This document shows positions 32,942-45,768 of a stretch of DNA of 64,000 nt, piece after piece. The notes beneath the pieces are model-generated. The model did no database searches and had not been told where the DNA came from. It worked only from the letters and a program-made list of their open reading frames with translations. The stretch covers positions 3,723,852 through 3,787,851 of the forward strand of contig OX638136.1 of NCBI GenBank assembly GCA_951804985.1. The letters run 5' to 3'. This DNA comes from Dryomyza anilis. Lineage: Eukaryota > Arthropoda > Insecta > Diptera > Dryomyzidae. A program made the translations under genes and the position numbers. Each line of letters opens with the position of its first letter. The stretch's first letter is position 1.

Positions 32942-34488
32942 GACCTGTCGCTAACTTCAACTTTTTACATTTAAAACATTAAACATAAGTTAAATACTGT
33001 GAACTGTAAAAACTATCAGTCGATCGTCCGACTTCATGCGAGCAAGTTCACGCTGCTCCGTTTCCCCAAAAATGCACTGAAAAATTAAAATGTTTGAAGT
33101 AAAGTGCAAAAACATTAATTCTAGTATGTCAATTTTTTCGGGAAATCAGAATGCATGTACTTCGAAAAATATAAAATCAAGGTAGTTTGTTTTTTTCTTG
33201 AAAGGCAGTATCATAAATTGAATAAACAATTTATTAAGTAAATACACTCATTTAAAAAATATATAATTTTGAACTATATAATTGTTCATTAGTATTGTAT
33301 GCGTATAATGTTGTATGAATTAATTATATGATTAAAGAAATTTCAATAATTTATTGTGATAATAGTTTTTATAATAATAGTTTTTAGTGTAAACTCACAG
33401 TCATTTGTAATATACAACCCAGTAGAAATTGTTAAATGTATCATATTTAAGACAAAATATTTAATATGTCATTTTTGACTAAATTTCTTTTATCTCAAAC
33501 TTAATTTGAGTACTATCATTTATTTTAGTTATAAAATACCAAACAAATATGATCAATATTCTTGCACAAATTTGCTTGACACAATACAATTTTTTGTCAA
33601 CTTGTCATGGTTTTATTAACGGAATAAGAACATATAAGATTGGTAACCACCAAAACTAATAAATTTTCAATAAATACAGTATTTTTAGATAATTCTATGT
33701 ACATTTCTTTTCAACAATCATATTTTTGTCATGTTTTGTTATACTTTGTTACACTGTCTTTCTCTCTCTCCTTCAGTGTTGCATCATTTCTCAAGTAAAA
33801 TAGGGCAGAAATGTGAACTAAATAATTATTTTAGAATATAGTTGAGTTTGAGATTTTAATCACTTTAGACACAAATTTTATATCCCAACATCTTTTTCAA
33901 AATAATAACGAATAATAATTATTTTTGCAAGTGAAATTTGTATAAATGGTATGAAAAAAAAAGTATAATTATTTTAAGTTATAACATTTTTATATTGTAG
34001 TAATTCAAAAAAATAAGCAATTTAATGGGCCCCTTAAAACCAATCTGAAATAATTAAACTCTTAAATAGAGATTTAAATTTGCCGGAATTTCTTCAAAAT
34101 GCAACACTTAAATCCCTGCTCTTTTCTGCGTAACAATCTCCGCTCACTTCTGATCGTAGAAACCGACACCAAGCATTCGATTGTCCGCGCATTCAGCCGC
34201 GCACATTTCAATATTTTAGCATTAGCATAAAAACAAAAACACAAACAGAAGCAAAAAAAAAACAAAAATGATGCACGAGTCATGCAACTCCTTCGGTAGA
34301 AACGATTCCGATTTGCAGTTATTAGAAGCAGTGAGTGCGAATATGAGTTGTATTTGCTATTTCAAAAGCAAATCAAATAAATGCGAGTGCATGGTTTTTT
34401 TTTACGAGTGTGAATCAGTTCAAACATCAAAAAAAGTAATACATGAACGAGTAGATTTAGAAGCTAAGACACTTACAGCAGATCTCTG
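32942..34488. repeat. Right arm of the outer hAT element
   Basis: Upstream region of the transposase gene and right terminus. Bases 33590-34488 match 18890-19830 closely. An A-rich stretch at 34228-34267 and a subterminal GAGTGCGAATATGAGTTG lie near the end. The 32942-33590 part is AT-rich with no ORF that I can support. Confidence 0.7.
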
Positions 34489-34496
34489 GTCCCAAT

Positions 34497-35674
34497 ATAA
34501 TGGCAATCAGCGTAAATTGTGCTTCATTCTCAAAGGGCGATGAGTTGAACCTGCGTATGTAGCGTTAAAAAAATTACTTTGTGACTTCGTTTTAATGTTA
34601 GCTTTTTACATACCACATGGTATTAGTATCAGCCTGAGAGCTAACGCATCGCTGCTCTATTATTTGAAAATACTATAACACACTCTAAAAATATTTATTT
34701 AATATTGTTTTAATATATTTTTTTTTTTATAATTTACCTTCTTTGTCTATATTTATACCCTACTCCTATGAGGTACAGGGTATATTAAGTTTGTGCAGTA
34801 TGGAAAAGTATATCTTGATCCGCATCACTACCCAAATCCGTTTAGGTTTGTCCGTCTGTCTGTCTGTCCGCATATGACGTAACTTGAGAAATACTGGTCA
34901 GAATGCGATGAAAAATCTCACAATATATTTTAGCCAAAAGTAGGAACTAAGTTTGAAAATGAGACAAATCGGTTAACAGACACGCCCACCTCCCATACAA
35001 GTCACTTTTATATAACACTTTAGGAACTAGTATAGTATTCAAGATATAGTTATAAAATTTAAAAAGTATTGTTAGAATTCACCTAAAAATATGTGGTCTA
35101 GAAATGGGCGTGATCCGCCCATATTTTTTTCATATTTACCGAGTTGTTATAGTGAAAATTTTAGCCGTAAATTATTAAAATCAAATCTGTGAAATATTTA
35201 TCTTACAAAATTTTAAATATTGACGTGGTATTTTTATAAATTTTTTATTAGTTATTTTATGTTTTTATAACAATTTTTTTAATTATATAAGATGTACATT
35301 TATGATATGTGAATAATATTCGGAAGGTAATGGGGTTCAGCATAAGTAAGAACTTTAAAACTAAGGTATACCAATAAATATCCCACATTAATATCCTCAC
35401 CATAGGTATAGGGTATTCCATAGTCGGGCCCTACCGACTATAAAACTCCGTCCCATGTGACCTAACTTTCCCAACTCGTTTAAGTTAAATTTCAATATAT
35501 TTTTTTTAATTGAAACAAACAAATAAAAAAGATTAAAAAAAAAATATTGTTTTTATTATAACACGTTTTCAATGTGAACTTTAAGAATCCAATAGATAAT
35601 ATTACTACCGACTTTAGTTGGGTATGCCGTTTTTAACACCCAGATGTAAGCATTTCCGTTATAGAAAAGTATAT
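34497..35674. repeat. TATACCC-type dispersed repeat, fullest copy
   Basis: After the hAT target duplication the sequence continues as at 56686. A 31-base imperfect hairpin begins TATACCCTACTCC and ends AGGTACAGGGTATA (34754-34784), followed by a (GTCT)n stretch at 34850-34870. It ends with the GTCGGGCCCTACCGAC stem near 35423. The element type is common in flies. No coding sequence. Confidence 0.6.
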
Positions 35675-35678
35675 ATAT

Positions 35679-36215
35679 TGTTACGAAAAGAGGTAATTTG
35701 CCCCACTGTGCAAGCATTCAACAATAATAAATGAGACGCAAGACAATTCAGCGCACTAAGCAATGTGTTAGAAAGAGACGTAAGATCATTCAGCGTACTG
35801 AGCAATGTGCGAGAAAGAGATGGAAGATCTGCACATTAAAACACATGAGTGCGAATGAGATGCCAATAGCATGCGTCATTCACGAAACGAGTAGAAGGTT
35901 CTCGAAACAAGTCGAAGCTTGTCGAAACGTGTCGAACTGATGCATGCAGTATATAAGGGAGCCGCATTTGAGGTACTTCACTTCAGTAGTGATTGGAAAG
36001 TGGTCGAGTGCATCTCGTGTGATCAATGTCAAGTTAAATTGGGGACATGCAGCTGTTGTTAGAATTTGTTATTAGTAAAGTTGTTTATTAAATAAAGTGA
36101 ATTAATAGAGTTAACTGTTATAATTTAAACTAAACATAAGAGTGTTTTTATTTTGTACACAATCCAGCGATACGGACTCGTAGAACAGTTTTCCGTAGAC
36201 TGAATTTTCGTAACA
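35679..36215 (+). repeat. 5' LTR of SAP-Gag element copy 1
   Basis: Starts TGTTACGAAAAGAGG and ends TTTTCGTAACA. TATATAAG at 35950-35957 and TCAGT at 35983-35987 form a normally spaced TATA/Inr core promoter. AATAAA near 36090 is the likely poly(A) signal. Near the left end is a duplicated 42-bp unit (GAGACGCAAGACAATTCAGC... and GAGACGTAAGATCATTCAGC...) whose translation is a basic 69-codon ORF (35731-35940). The ORF lies upstream of the promoter and is probably fortuitous. Confidence 0.9.
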
Positions 36216-36216
36216 T

Positions 36217-36235
36217 TGGTGTCAGAAGTGGGATT
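36217..36235 (+). promoter_or_regulatory. Primer-binding site for tRNA-Leu
   Basis: TGGTGTCAGAAGTGGGATT starts one base after the LTR. It is complementary to the 3' end of insect tRNA-Leu (…AATCCCACTTCTGACA plus CCA, from knowledge of the tRNA). Same site at 41077, 43663 and 49389. Confidence 0.8.
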
Positions 36236-36245
36236 GTGATACAAA

Positions 36246-37789
36246 ATGGTTAAATTCGATCAACCTAAAGTCGACCAGATAAAGAAGGAGCTGGCGATTC
36301 ATAATCTTCCAACTGTAGGTACGAAAGTAGAACTACAAATCGTCTAATGGAAGAATTAGAGAACCAAGGCATTGACCTCGTAGATCACGAGTTTGAAGTG
36401 GAAGCTGCAACAGCGTCATCGAAAAGTGTGGACACGGAGCAAAAAGTAGAGTCACATATCTTTGAAATGAACCAGTTGCTCGGAGCAATATAACAACAGC
36501 TTCAAGAAAATTCCAATAAAATGGAACAGAAGCTTCGAGAAAATTCCAATCAACTTAAAACATGACTTCTGGAAAATTCTAACCAACATCAAGTAAAAAT
36601 GGAGCAACAAATGCAGGAACATTCGAAACAGCTTCTGGAAGTTTGTAATACACTCAATGGCAAAGTAAAAGATCTTGAGGAGCATGTATGGAATGGAAGT
36701 TAGCGTTGCTGATAAAATTAATGGTATCGACCAGAAGCTCCAGAAAATGCAAAAATATTTCGTGTGTTGCAGATAAATGGACCTACACAGCATGTTGTTA
36801 GTGATACTTGGCTAAAATCTCCGATTTACGATGGAATCACAGCGTTCAACATTTTCAAGCTGCAATTTGAGACCACGGCTGTAAGTAATCGATTGAACAA
36901 GGAAGACATGGTAGCAGCGCTTATCGTGGCGCTAAAAGGAGGCGCAGCCGAAGTTTTGCTGACAGTCCCAAAAAGTGACATAAACAGTTATTCAGCGGTC
37001 ATGGGTGCATTGCAACGAAAATACGTCAGTGACCACATGGCACCTATTTACAGAATACAGCTGAAGTTCCGAAGGCAAAATAATTGCGAATCGTTGCAGG
37101 AATATGCTGCGGATGTTGAGAGACTTGCACATTTGGCGTATTCCGATTCAGCCTATGATTTCTTCGAAATGTGTAAGATAAATGCATTCGTTTATGGCAT
37201 ACGGGATCCTGAGACAAAACAGGCAACAATGACTAACCCAAAGGTGACATTTATGGAAACGGTCACCACAGCGCTTACGCAGGAGATAGTGTCTACATTG
37301 TGCCGACCAGCGACGGAGACACGTATACAAGATGAGGAGAGAGAAAATATATGTCAAGGAGTAAGTAGAGCATCCAAAGCCAGCGTTAAATCCCAACATT
37401 ATGTTGCCAACAGAAATACCCAATTGAAAGGTAAATGTTACAACTGTGGAAAATATGGGCATATGGCACGCGACTGTCGTGAACGACGTAAATGTGAAAA
37501 TCTGCAACCACCTAAAGGATACCGACCAGAAAAGAGACCTAAGGATGGCCAAAATAACGCCAGGGAACATCATGGCAATTCGGGCACTGTGTCGACACGA
37601 GTGTGTAAAATGGAATCCAGAGAATGCTCGACGGAAGAAGATAAAACGAACATAATTCACATTCGTTCTTTAAATGTCATGGCAGATGATCAATGGACGC
37701 TAGAGCAAATACGAAATGATCAAAAGATGGACATCGCAAAAATTCGGACGTTCAAGGAACAACAAAGAAAACCATTATGGAAAGAGTGA
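36246..37789 (+). pseudogene. gag: SAP-domain Gag with fused pol tail, copy 1
   Basis: The N-terminus MVKFDQPKVDQIKKELAIHN belongs to a SAP-like DNA-binding motif. A 2-bp loss near 36339, a TAA at 36491 and a TGA near 36564 break it. A coiled coil of ENSNQ-type repeats follows, with fewer units than in other copies. The capsid part (36764-37400) is open and includes PIYDGITAFNIFKLQFETTA, which copies 2-4 have lost. The nucleocapsid knuckle is CYNCGKYGHMARDC. After a basic stretch the frame enters WTLEQIRNDQKMD, which belongs to the linker before integrase, so protease to RNase H are deleted. Confidence 0.8.
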
Positions 37790-38396
37790 GCATCCAACAG
37801 TCCAATAAGCAGGGCTTATTGGGCGCAGTGGCAAAGCCTGAAGCTACAAAATGGTTGTTTGTACCGTGTGTGGGAAACTAAAAATGGCAGATCTGCACGA
37901 AATTTAATTGTTGTTCCCAAGTCAAAAATAAAAGCGATAGTACTGAAATGCCATTGTGGATCCAATGGATGTCACTTGAGTATTAATAAAACGATTGAAG
38001 GAGTCAGAAAACATTTCTATTAGGTCGGATATCAGAAGTCTGTCGCCTATTGGATTCAAAGATGTAAGCAATGTGTATCCGCAAAAAGAAAACCCGTCAG
38101 AAGTTACGGTAAGATAAATCAATACAACGTAGGAGCACATTGCGAGCGTACTGCAATGTATGGGCAAAAGCCGATTCCAAAAAGTGCTTTGCGTAAGAAG
38201 AAAAATGAAGACTGAGACGAGTTGCATCAGTCCTTAAGGCAGAGGATACAAATTCCAAGTAGTAAAATAAAGTCCAGATACAACTTGTGAGCAAACTCTG
38301 AGGGATTTAAGGAAGGAGATCTGGTAATGCTTTGTAGCCCGCCACGAGTAAATTTGATAAATCTGTTCGGGACGAACAGATTTAGGTGGAGGGCAG
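37790..38396 (+). pseudogene. Integrase remnants and polypurine tract, copy 1
   Basis: The zinc-binding module of integrase is readable with shifts: LKCHCGSNGCHLSINKT (one His replaced) and WIQRCKQCVSAKRK. The DDE core is missing. The sequence jumps to a C-terminal segment with SLRQRIQIPSSKIKSRY and EGFKEGDLVMLCSPPR, typical of the integrase tail of mdg1/412-like gypsy elements. GGTGGAGGGCAG (38385-38396) directly before the LTR is the polypurine tract. Confidence 0.75.
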
Positions 38397-38929
38397 TGTT
38401 ACGAAAAGAGGTAATTTTCCCCACTGTGCAAGCATTCAACAATAATAAATGAGACGCAAGACAATTCAGCGTACTAAGCAATGTGTTAGAAAGAGACGGA
38501 AGATCATTCAGCGTACTGAGCAATGTGCGAGAAAGAGATGGAAGATCTGAACATTAAAACACATGAGTGCGAATGAGATGCCAATAGCATGCGTCATTCA
38601 CGAAACGATTAGAAGGTTCTCGAAACAAGTCGAAGCTTATCGAAACGTGTCGAACTGATGCATGCAGTATATAAGGGAGCCGCATTTGAGGTACTTCACT
38701 TCAGTAGTGATTGGAAAGTGGTCGAGTGCATCTCGTGTGATCAATGTCAAATTAAATTGGGGACATGCAGCAGTTGTTAGAATTTGTTATTAGTAAAGTT
38801 GTTTATTAAAGTGAATTAATAGAGTTAATTGTTATAATTTAAACCAAACATAAGAGTGTTTTTATTTTGTACACAATCCAGCGATACGAACTCGTAGAAC
38901 AGTTTTCCGTAGACTGACTTTTCGTAACA
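38397..38929 (+). repeat. 3' LTR of SAP-Gag element copy 1
   Basis: 533 bp, very close to the 5' LTR, with TGTTACG and CGTAACA ends, followed by ATAT (38930-38933). Confidence 0.9.
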
Positions 38930-38933
38930 ATAT

Positions 38934-40538
<1,605 letters not shown>

Positions 40539-41105
40539 ATATTGTTACGAAAAGAGGTAATTTGCCCCACTGTGCAAGCATTCAACAATAATAAATGAGA
40601 CGCAAGACAATTCAGCGCACTAAGCAATGTGTTAGAAAGAGACGGAAGATCATTCAGCGTACTGAGCAATGTGCGAGAAAGAGATGGAAGATCTGCACAT
40701 TAAAACACATGAGTGCGAATGAGATGCCAATAGCATGCGTCATTCACGAAACGAGTAAAATGTTCTCGAAACAAGTCGAAGCTTGTCGAAACGTGTCGAA
40801 CTGATGCATGCAGTATATAAGGGAGCCGCATTTGAGGTACTTCACGTCAGTAGTGATTGGAAAGTGGTCGAGTGCATCTCGTGTGATCAATGTCAAGTTA
40901 AATTGGGGACATGCAGCAGTTGTTAGAATTTGTTATTAGTAAAGTTGTTTATTAAAGTGAATTAATAGAGTTAATTGTTATAATTTAAACCAAACATAAG
41001 AGTGTTTTTATTTTGTACACAATCCAGCGATACGGACTCGTAGAACAGTTTTCCGTAGACTGAATTTTCGTAACATTGGTGTCAGAAGTGGGATTGTGAT
41101 ACAAA

Positions 41106-41672
41106 ATGGTTAAATTCGATCAACCTAAAGTCGACCAGATAAAGAAGGAGCTGGCGATTCATAATCTTCCAACTGTAGGTACGAAAGTAGAACTACAAAA
41201 GCGTCTAATGGAAGAATTAGAGAACCAAGGCATTGACCTCGTAGATCACGAGTTTGAAGTGGAAGCTGCAACAGCGTCATCGAAAAGTGTGGACACGGAG
41301 CAAAAAGTACAGACACAAATCTTTGAAATGAACCAGTTGCTCGGAGCAATACAACAACAGCTTCAAGAAAATTCCAATAAAATGGAACAGAAGCTTCGAG
41401 AAAATTCCAATCAACTTAAAACAGAACTTCAAGAAAATTCCAATCAACTTAAAACAGAACTTCTGGAAAATTCTAACCAACATCAAGTAAAAATGGAGCA
41501 ACAAATGCAGGAACATTCGAAACAGCTTCTGGAAGTTTCTAATACACTCAATGGCAAAGTAAAAGATCTTGAGGAGCATGTAAGGGATATGGAAGTTAGC
41601 GTTGCTGATAAAATTAATGGTATCGACCAGAAGCTCCAAAAATTGCAAAAATATTTCGTGTGTTGCAGATAA
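41106..41672 (+). CDS. gag: SAP-domain and coiled-coil N-terminal Gag, copy 2
   Basis: Uninterrupted for 188 codons. Residues 5-38 (KVDQIKKELAIHNLPTVGTK, then ELQKRLMEELE) fit the helix-turn-helix SAP fold that binds AT-rich DNA. Residues 75-185 are a predicted coiled coil built partly from tandem ENSNQLKTELQ units. The frame ends just after the point (TTGCAGATAAATGGA) where about 110 bp present in copy 1 are deleted. The capsid and nucleocapsid parts continue in another frame (41602-42576). A SAP domain could tether particles or cDNA to chromatin; this is an inference. Confidence 0.7.
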   Translation: MVKFDQPKVDQIKKELAIHNLPTVGTKVELQKRLMEELENQGIDLVDHEFEVEAATASSKSVDTEQKVQTQIFEMNQLLGAIQQQLQENSNKMEQKLRENSNQLKTELQENSNQLKTELLENSNQHQVKMEQQMQEHSKQLLEVSNTLNGKVKDLEEHVRDMEVSVADKINGIDQKLQKLQKYFVCCR

Positions 41673-42576
41673 ATGGAACAATGAAGACATGGTAGCAGCG
41701 CTTATCGTGGCGCTAAAAGGAGGCGCAGCCGAAGTTTTGCTGACAGTCCCAAAAAGTGACATAAACAGTTATTCAGCGGTCATGGGTGCATTGCAACGAA
41801 AATACGTCAGTGACCACATGGCACCTATTTACAGAATACAGCTGAAGTTCCGAAGGCAAAATAATTACGAATCGTTGCAGGAATATGCTGCAGATATTGA
41901 GAGACTTGCACATTTGGCGTATTCCGATTCAGCCTGTGATTTCTTGGAAATGTGCAAGATAAATGCATTCGTTTATGGCATACGGGATCCTGAGACAAAA
42001 CAGACAACAATGACTAACCCAAAGGTGACATTTATGGAAACGGTCACCACAGCGCTTACGCAGGAGATAGTGTCTACATTGTGCCGACCAGCGACGGAGA
42101 CACGTATACAAGATGAGGAGAGAGAAAATATATGTCAGGGAGGAAGTAGAGCATCCAAAGCCAGCGTTAAATCCCAACATTATGTTGCCAACAGAAATAC
42201 CCAATTGAAAGGTAAATGCTACAACTGTGGAAAATATGGGCATATGGCACGCGACTGTCGTGAAAGACGTAAATGTGAAAATCTGCAACCACCTAAAGGA
42301 TACCGACCAGAAAAGAGACCTGAGGATGGCCAAAATAACGCCAGGGAACATCATGGCAATTCGGGCACTGTGTCGACACGAGTGTGTAAAATGGAATCCA
42401 GAGAATGCTCGACGGAAGAAAAAAAAACGAACATAATTCACATTCGTTCTTTAAATGTCATGGCAGATGATCAATGGACTCTAGAGCAAATACGAAATGA
42501 TCAAAAGATGGACCCCAACATCGCAAAAATTCGGACGTTCCAGGAACAACAAAGAAAACCATTATGGAAAGAGTGA
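41673..42576 (+). pseudogene. gag: Gag capsid/nucleocapsid and pol linker, copy 2
   Basis: Open from the deletion junction. It contains MVAALIVALKGGAAEVLLTV, a capsid region with AYSDSACDFLEMCKINAFVY and the knuckle CYNCGKYGHMARDC. It ends in NIAKIRTFQEQQRKPLWKE from the RNase H to integrase linker. It is out of frame with the SAP part, so the original single Gag cannot be made from this copy without frameshifting. Confidence 0.75.
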
Positions 42577-43159
42577 GTATCCAACAGTCCAATAAGTAAG
42601 CCTGAAGCTACAAAATGGTTGTTTGTACCGTGTGTGGGAAACTGAAAATGGCAGATCTGCACGAAATTTAATTGTTGTTCCCAAGTCAAAAATAAAAGCG
42701 ATAGTACTGAAATGCCATTGTGGATCCAATGGATGTCACTTGAGTATTAATAAAACGATTGAAGAAGTCAGAAAACATTTCTATTAGGTCGGATATCAGA
42801 AGTCAGTCGCCTATTGGATTCAAAGATGTAAGCAATGTGTATCCGCAAAAAGAAAACCCGTCAGAAGTTGCGGTAAGATAAATCAATACAACGTAGGAGC
42901 ACATTGCGAACGTACTGCAATGTATGGGAAAAGCCGATTCCAAAAAGTGTTTTGCGTATGAAGAAAAATGAAGACCGAGACGAGTTGCATCAGTCCTTAA
43001 GGCAGAGGATACAAATTCCAAGTAGTAAAATAAAGTCCAGATACGACTTGAGAGCAAACTCTGAGGGATTTAAGGAAGGAGATCTGGTAATGCTTTGTAG
43101 CCCGCCACGAGTGAATTTGATAAATCTGTTCGGGACGAACAGATTTAGGTTGAGGGCAG
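42577..43159 (+). pseudogene. Integrase remnants, copy 2
   Basis: Same remnants as in copy 1, but lacking the short GCAGGGCTTATTGGGCGCAG stretch. The C-terminal segment 42904-43159 is open. Confidence 0.65.
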
Positions 43160-43661
43160 TGTTACGAAAAGAGGTAATTTGCCCCACTGTGCAAGCATTC
43201 AACAATAATAAATGAGACGCAAGACAATTCAGCGCACTAAGCAATGTGTTAGAAAGAGACGGAAGATCATTCAGTGTACTGAGCAATGTGCGAGAAAGAG
43301 ATGGAAGATCTGCACATTAAAACACATGAGTGCGAATGAGATAGAAGGTTCTCGTAACAAGTCGAAGCTTGTCGAAACGTGTCGAACTGACGCATGCAGT
43401 ACATAAGGGAGCCGCATTTGAGGTACTTCACTTCAGTAGTGATTGGAAAGTGGTCGAGTGCATCTCGTGTGATCAATGTCAAGTTAAATTGGGGACATGC
43501 AGCAGTTGTTAGAATTTGTTATTAGTAAAGTTGTTTATTAAAGTGAATTAATAGAGTTAATTGTTATAATTTAAACCAAACATAAGAGTGTTTTTATTTT
43601 GTACACAATCCAGCGATACGGACTCGTAGAACAGTTTTCCGTAGACTGAATTTTCGTAACA
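43160..43661 (+). repeat. Middle LTR of the tandem array
   Basis: 502 bp, flanked by polypurine tract on the left and tRNA-Leu primer site (43663-43681) on the right, so it serves as 3' LTR of one unit and 5' LTR of the next. Confidence 0.9.
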
Positions 43662-43691
43662 TTGGTGTCAGAAGTGGGATTGTGATACAAA

Positions 43692-45180
43692 ATGGTTAAA
43701 TTCGATCAACCTAAAGTCGACCAGATAAAGAAGGAGCTGGCGATTCATAATCTTCCAACTGTAGGTACGAAAGTAGAACTACAAAAGCGTCTAATGGAAG
43801 AATTAGAGAACCAAGGCATTGACCTCGTAGATCACGAGTTTGAAGTGGAAGCTGCAACAGCGTCATCGAAAAGTGTGGACACGGAGCAAAAAGTAGAGTC
43901 ACATATCTTTGAAATGAACCAGTTGCTCGGAGCAATATAACAACAGCTTCAAGAAAATTCCAATAAAATGGAACAGAAGCTTCGAGAAAATTCCAATCAA
44001 CTTAAAACAGAACTCCAAGAAAATTCCAATCAGCTTAAAACAGAACTTCTGGAAAATTCTAACCAACATCAAGTAAAAATGGAGCAACAAATGCAGGAAC
44101 ATTCGAAACAGCTTCTGGAAGTTTGTAATACACTCAATGGCAAAGTAAAAGATCTTGAGGAGCATGTAAGGGATATGGAAGTTAGCGTTGCTGATAAAAT
44201 TAATGGTATCGACCAGAAGCTCCAAAAATTGCAAAAATATTTCGTGTGTTGCAGATAAATGGAACAATGAAGACATGGTAGCAGCGCTTATCGTGGCGCT
44301 AAAAGGAGGCGCAGCCGAAGTTTTGCTGACAGTCCCAAAAAGTGACATAAACAGTTATTCAGCGGTCATGGGTGCATTGCAACGAAAATACGTCAGTGAC
44401 CACATGGCACCTATTTACAGAATACAGCTGAAGTTCCGAAGGCAAAATAATTGCGAATCATTGCAGGAATATGCTGCAGATATTGAGAGACTTGCACATT
44501 TGGCGTATTCCGATTCAGCCTGTGATTTCTTGGAAATGTGCAAGATAAATGCATTCGTTTATGGCATACGGGATCCTGAGACAAAACAGGCAACAATGAC
44601 TAATCCAAAGGTGACATTTATGGAAACGGTCACCACAGCGCTTACGCAGGAGATAGCGTCTACATTGTGCCGACCAGCGACGGAGACACGTGTACAAGAT
44701 GAGGAGAGAGAAAATGTATGTCAAGGAGTAAGTAGACCATCCAAAGCCAGCGTTAAATCCGAACATTATGTTGCCAACAGAAATACCCAATTGAAAGGTA
44801 AATGCTACAACTGTGGAAAATATGGGTATATGGCACGCGACTGTCGTGAAAGACGTAAATGTGAAAATCTGCAACCACCTAAAGGATACCGACCAGAAAA
44901 GAGACCTGAGGATGGCCAAAATAACGCCAGGGAACATCATGACAATTCCGGCACTGTGTCGACACGAGTGTGTAAAATGGAATCCAGAGAATGCTCAACG
45001 GAAGAAGAAAAAATGAACATAATTCACATTCATTCGTTAAATGTCATGGCAGATGATCAATGGACGCTAGAGCAAATACGAAATGATCAAAAGATGGACC
45101 CCAACATCGCAAAAATTCGGACGTTCAAGGAACAACAAAGAAAACCATTAGGAAAGAGTGAGTATCCAACAGTCCAATAA
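43692..45180 (+). pseudogene. gag: SAP-Gag with pol tail, copy 3
   Basis: The SAP domain is intact, then a TAA at 43936-43940 in the coiled coil (CAATATAACAAC instead of CAATACAACAAC). The coiled-coil frame resumes (43968-44258) and the capsid/knuckle part is open in another frame (to 45180), with CYNCGKYGYMARDC in which the knuckle His neighbour is changed (GHM to GYM, losing the zinc-binding His). Confidence 0.8.
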
Positions 45181-45768
45181 GCAGGGCTTATTGGGCGCAG
45201 TGGCAAAGCCTGAAGCTACAAAATGGTTGTTTGTACCGTGTGTGGGAAACTGAAAATGGCAGATCTGCACGAAATTTAATTGTTGTTCCCAAGTCAAAAA
45301 TAAAAGCGATAGTACTGAAATGCCATTGTGGATCCAATGGATGTCACTTGAGTATTAATAAAACGATTGAAGAAGTCAGAAAACATTTCTATTAGGTCGG
45401 ATATCAGAAGTCAGTCGCCTATTGGATTCAAAGATGTAAGCAATGTGTATCCGCAAAAAGAAAACCCGTCAGAATTTGCGGTAAGATAAATCAATACATC
45501 GTAGGAGCACATTGCGAACGTACTGCAATGTATGGGCAAAAGCCGATTCCAAAAAGTGTTTTGCGTAAAAAGAAAAATGAAGACCGAGACGAGTTGCATA
45601 AGTCCTTAAGGCAGAGGATACAAATTCCAAGTAGTAAAATAAAGTCCAGATACGACTTGAGAGCAAACTCTGAGGGATTTAAGGAAGGAGATCTGGTAAT
45701 GCTTTGTAGCCCGCCACGAGTGAATTTGATAAATCTGTTCGGGACGAACAGATTTAGGTGGAGGGCAG

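Larger units (their letters stand above)
17608..34488 (-). mobile_element. hobo/Hermes-like hAT transposon, interrupted
   Basis: The left end CAGAGATCTGCAGTAAG (17608) pairs with the right end CTTACAGCAGATCTCTG (34488). Both are flanked by the 8-bp direct repeat GTCCCAAT (17600-17607 and 34489-34496). The related locus at 56522-56770 has one GTCCCAAT and no element. The terminal sequence closely resembles hobo (CAGAGAACTGCA), and two minus-strand transposase fragments support that assignment. Both ends carry GAGTG/GAGTT-type subterminal motifs. The element now contains a second hAT right arm, a LINE and a gypsy element, and much of its transposase is gone. Confidence 0.85.
35679..38929 (+). 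mobile_element. SAP-Gag LTR retrotransposon, copy 1, internally deleted
   Basis: LTRs lie at 35679-36215 and 38397-38929, with the 4-bp duplication ATAT on each side. The internal region has a tRNA-Leu primer site, gag, small pol remnants and a polypurine tract. Protease, RT and RNase H are missing, so at 3.25 kb it is less than half the usual gypsy length. Its gag is more complete in the capsid region than in copies 2-4, but it carries a frameshift and stops upstream. Confidence 0.9.

Noticed and set aside
37148..37660. Antisense ORFs of 141-170 codons opposite SAP-Gag, repeated in each copy
   Set aside because: Shadows of the gag frame; conservation follows from the duplicated DNA.
36764..37789. 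Considering SAP-Gag copies as host genes domesticated from Gag
   Set aside because: They are flanked by LTRs, a primer site and a polypurine tract, and most copies carry stops or frame breaks.
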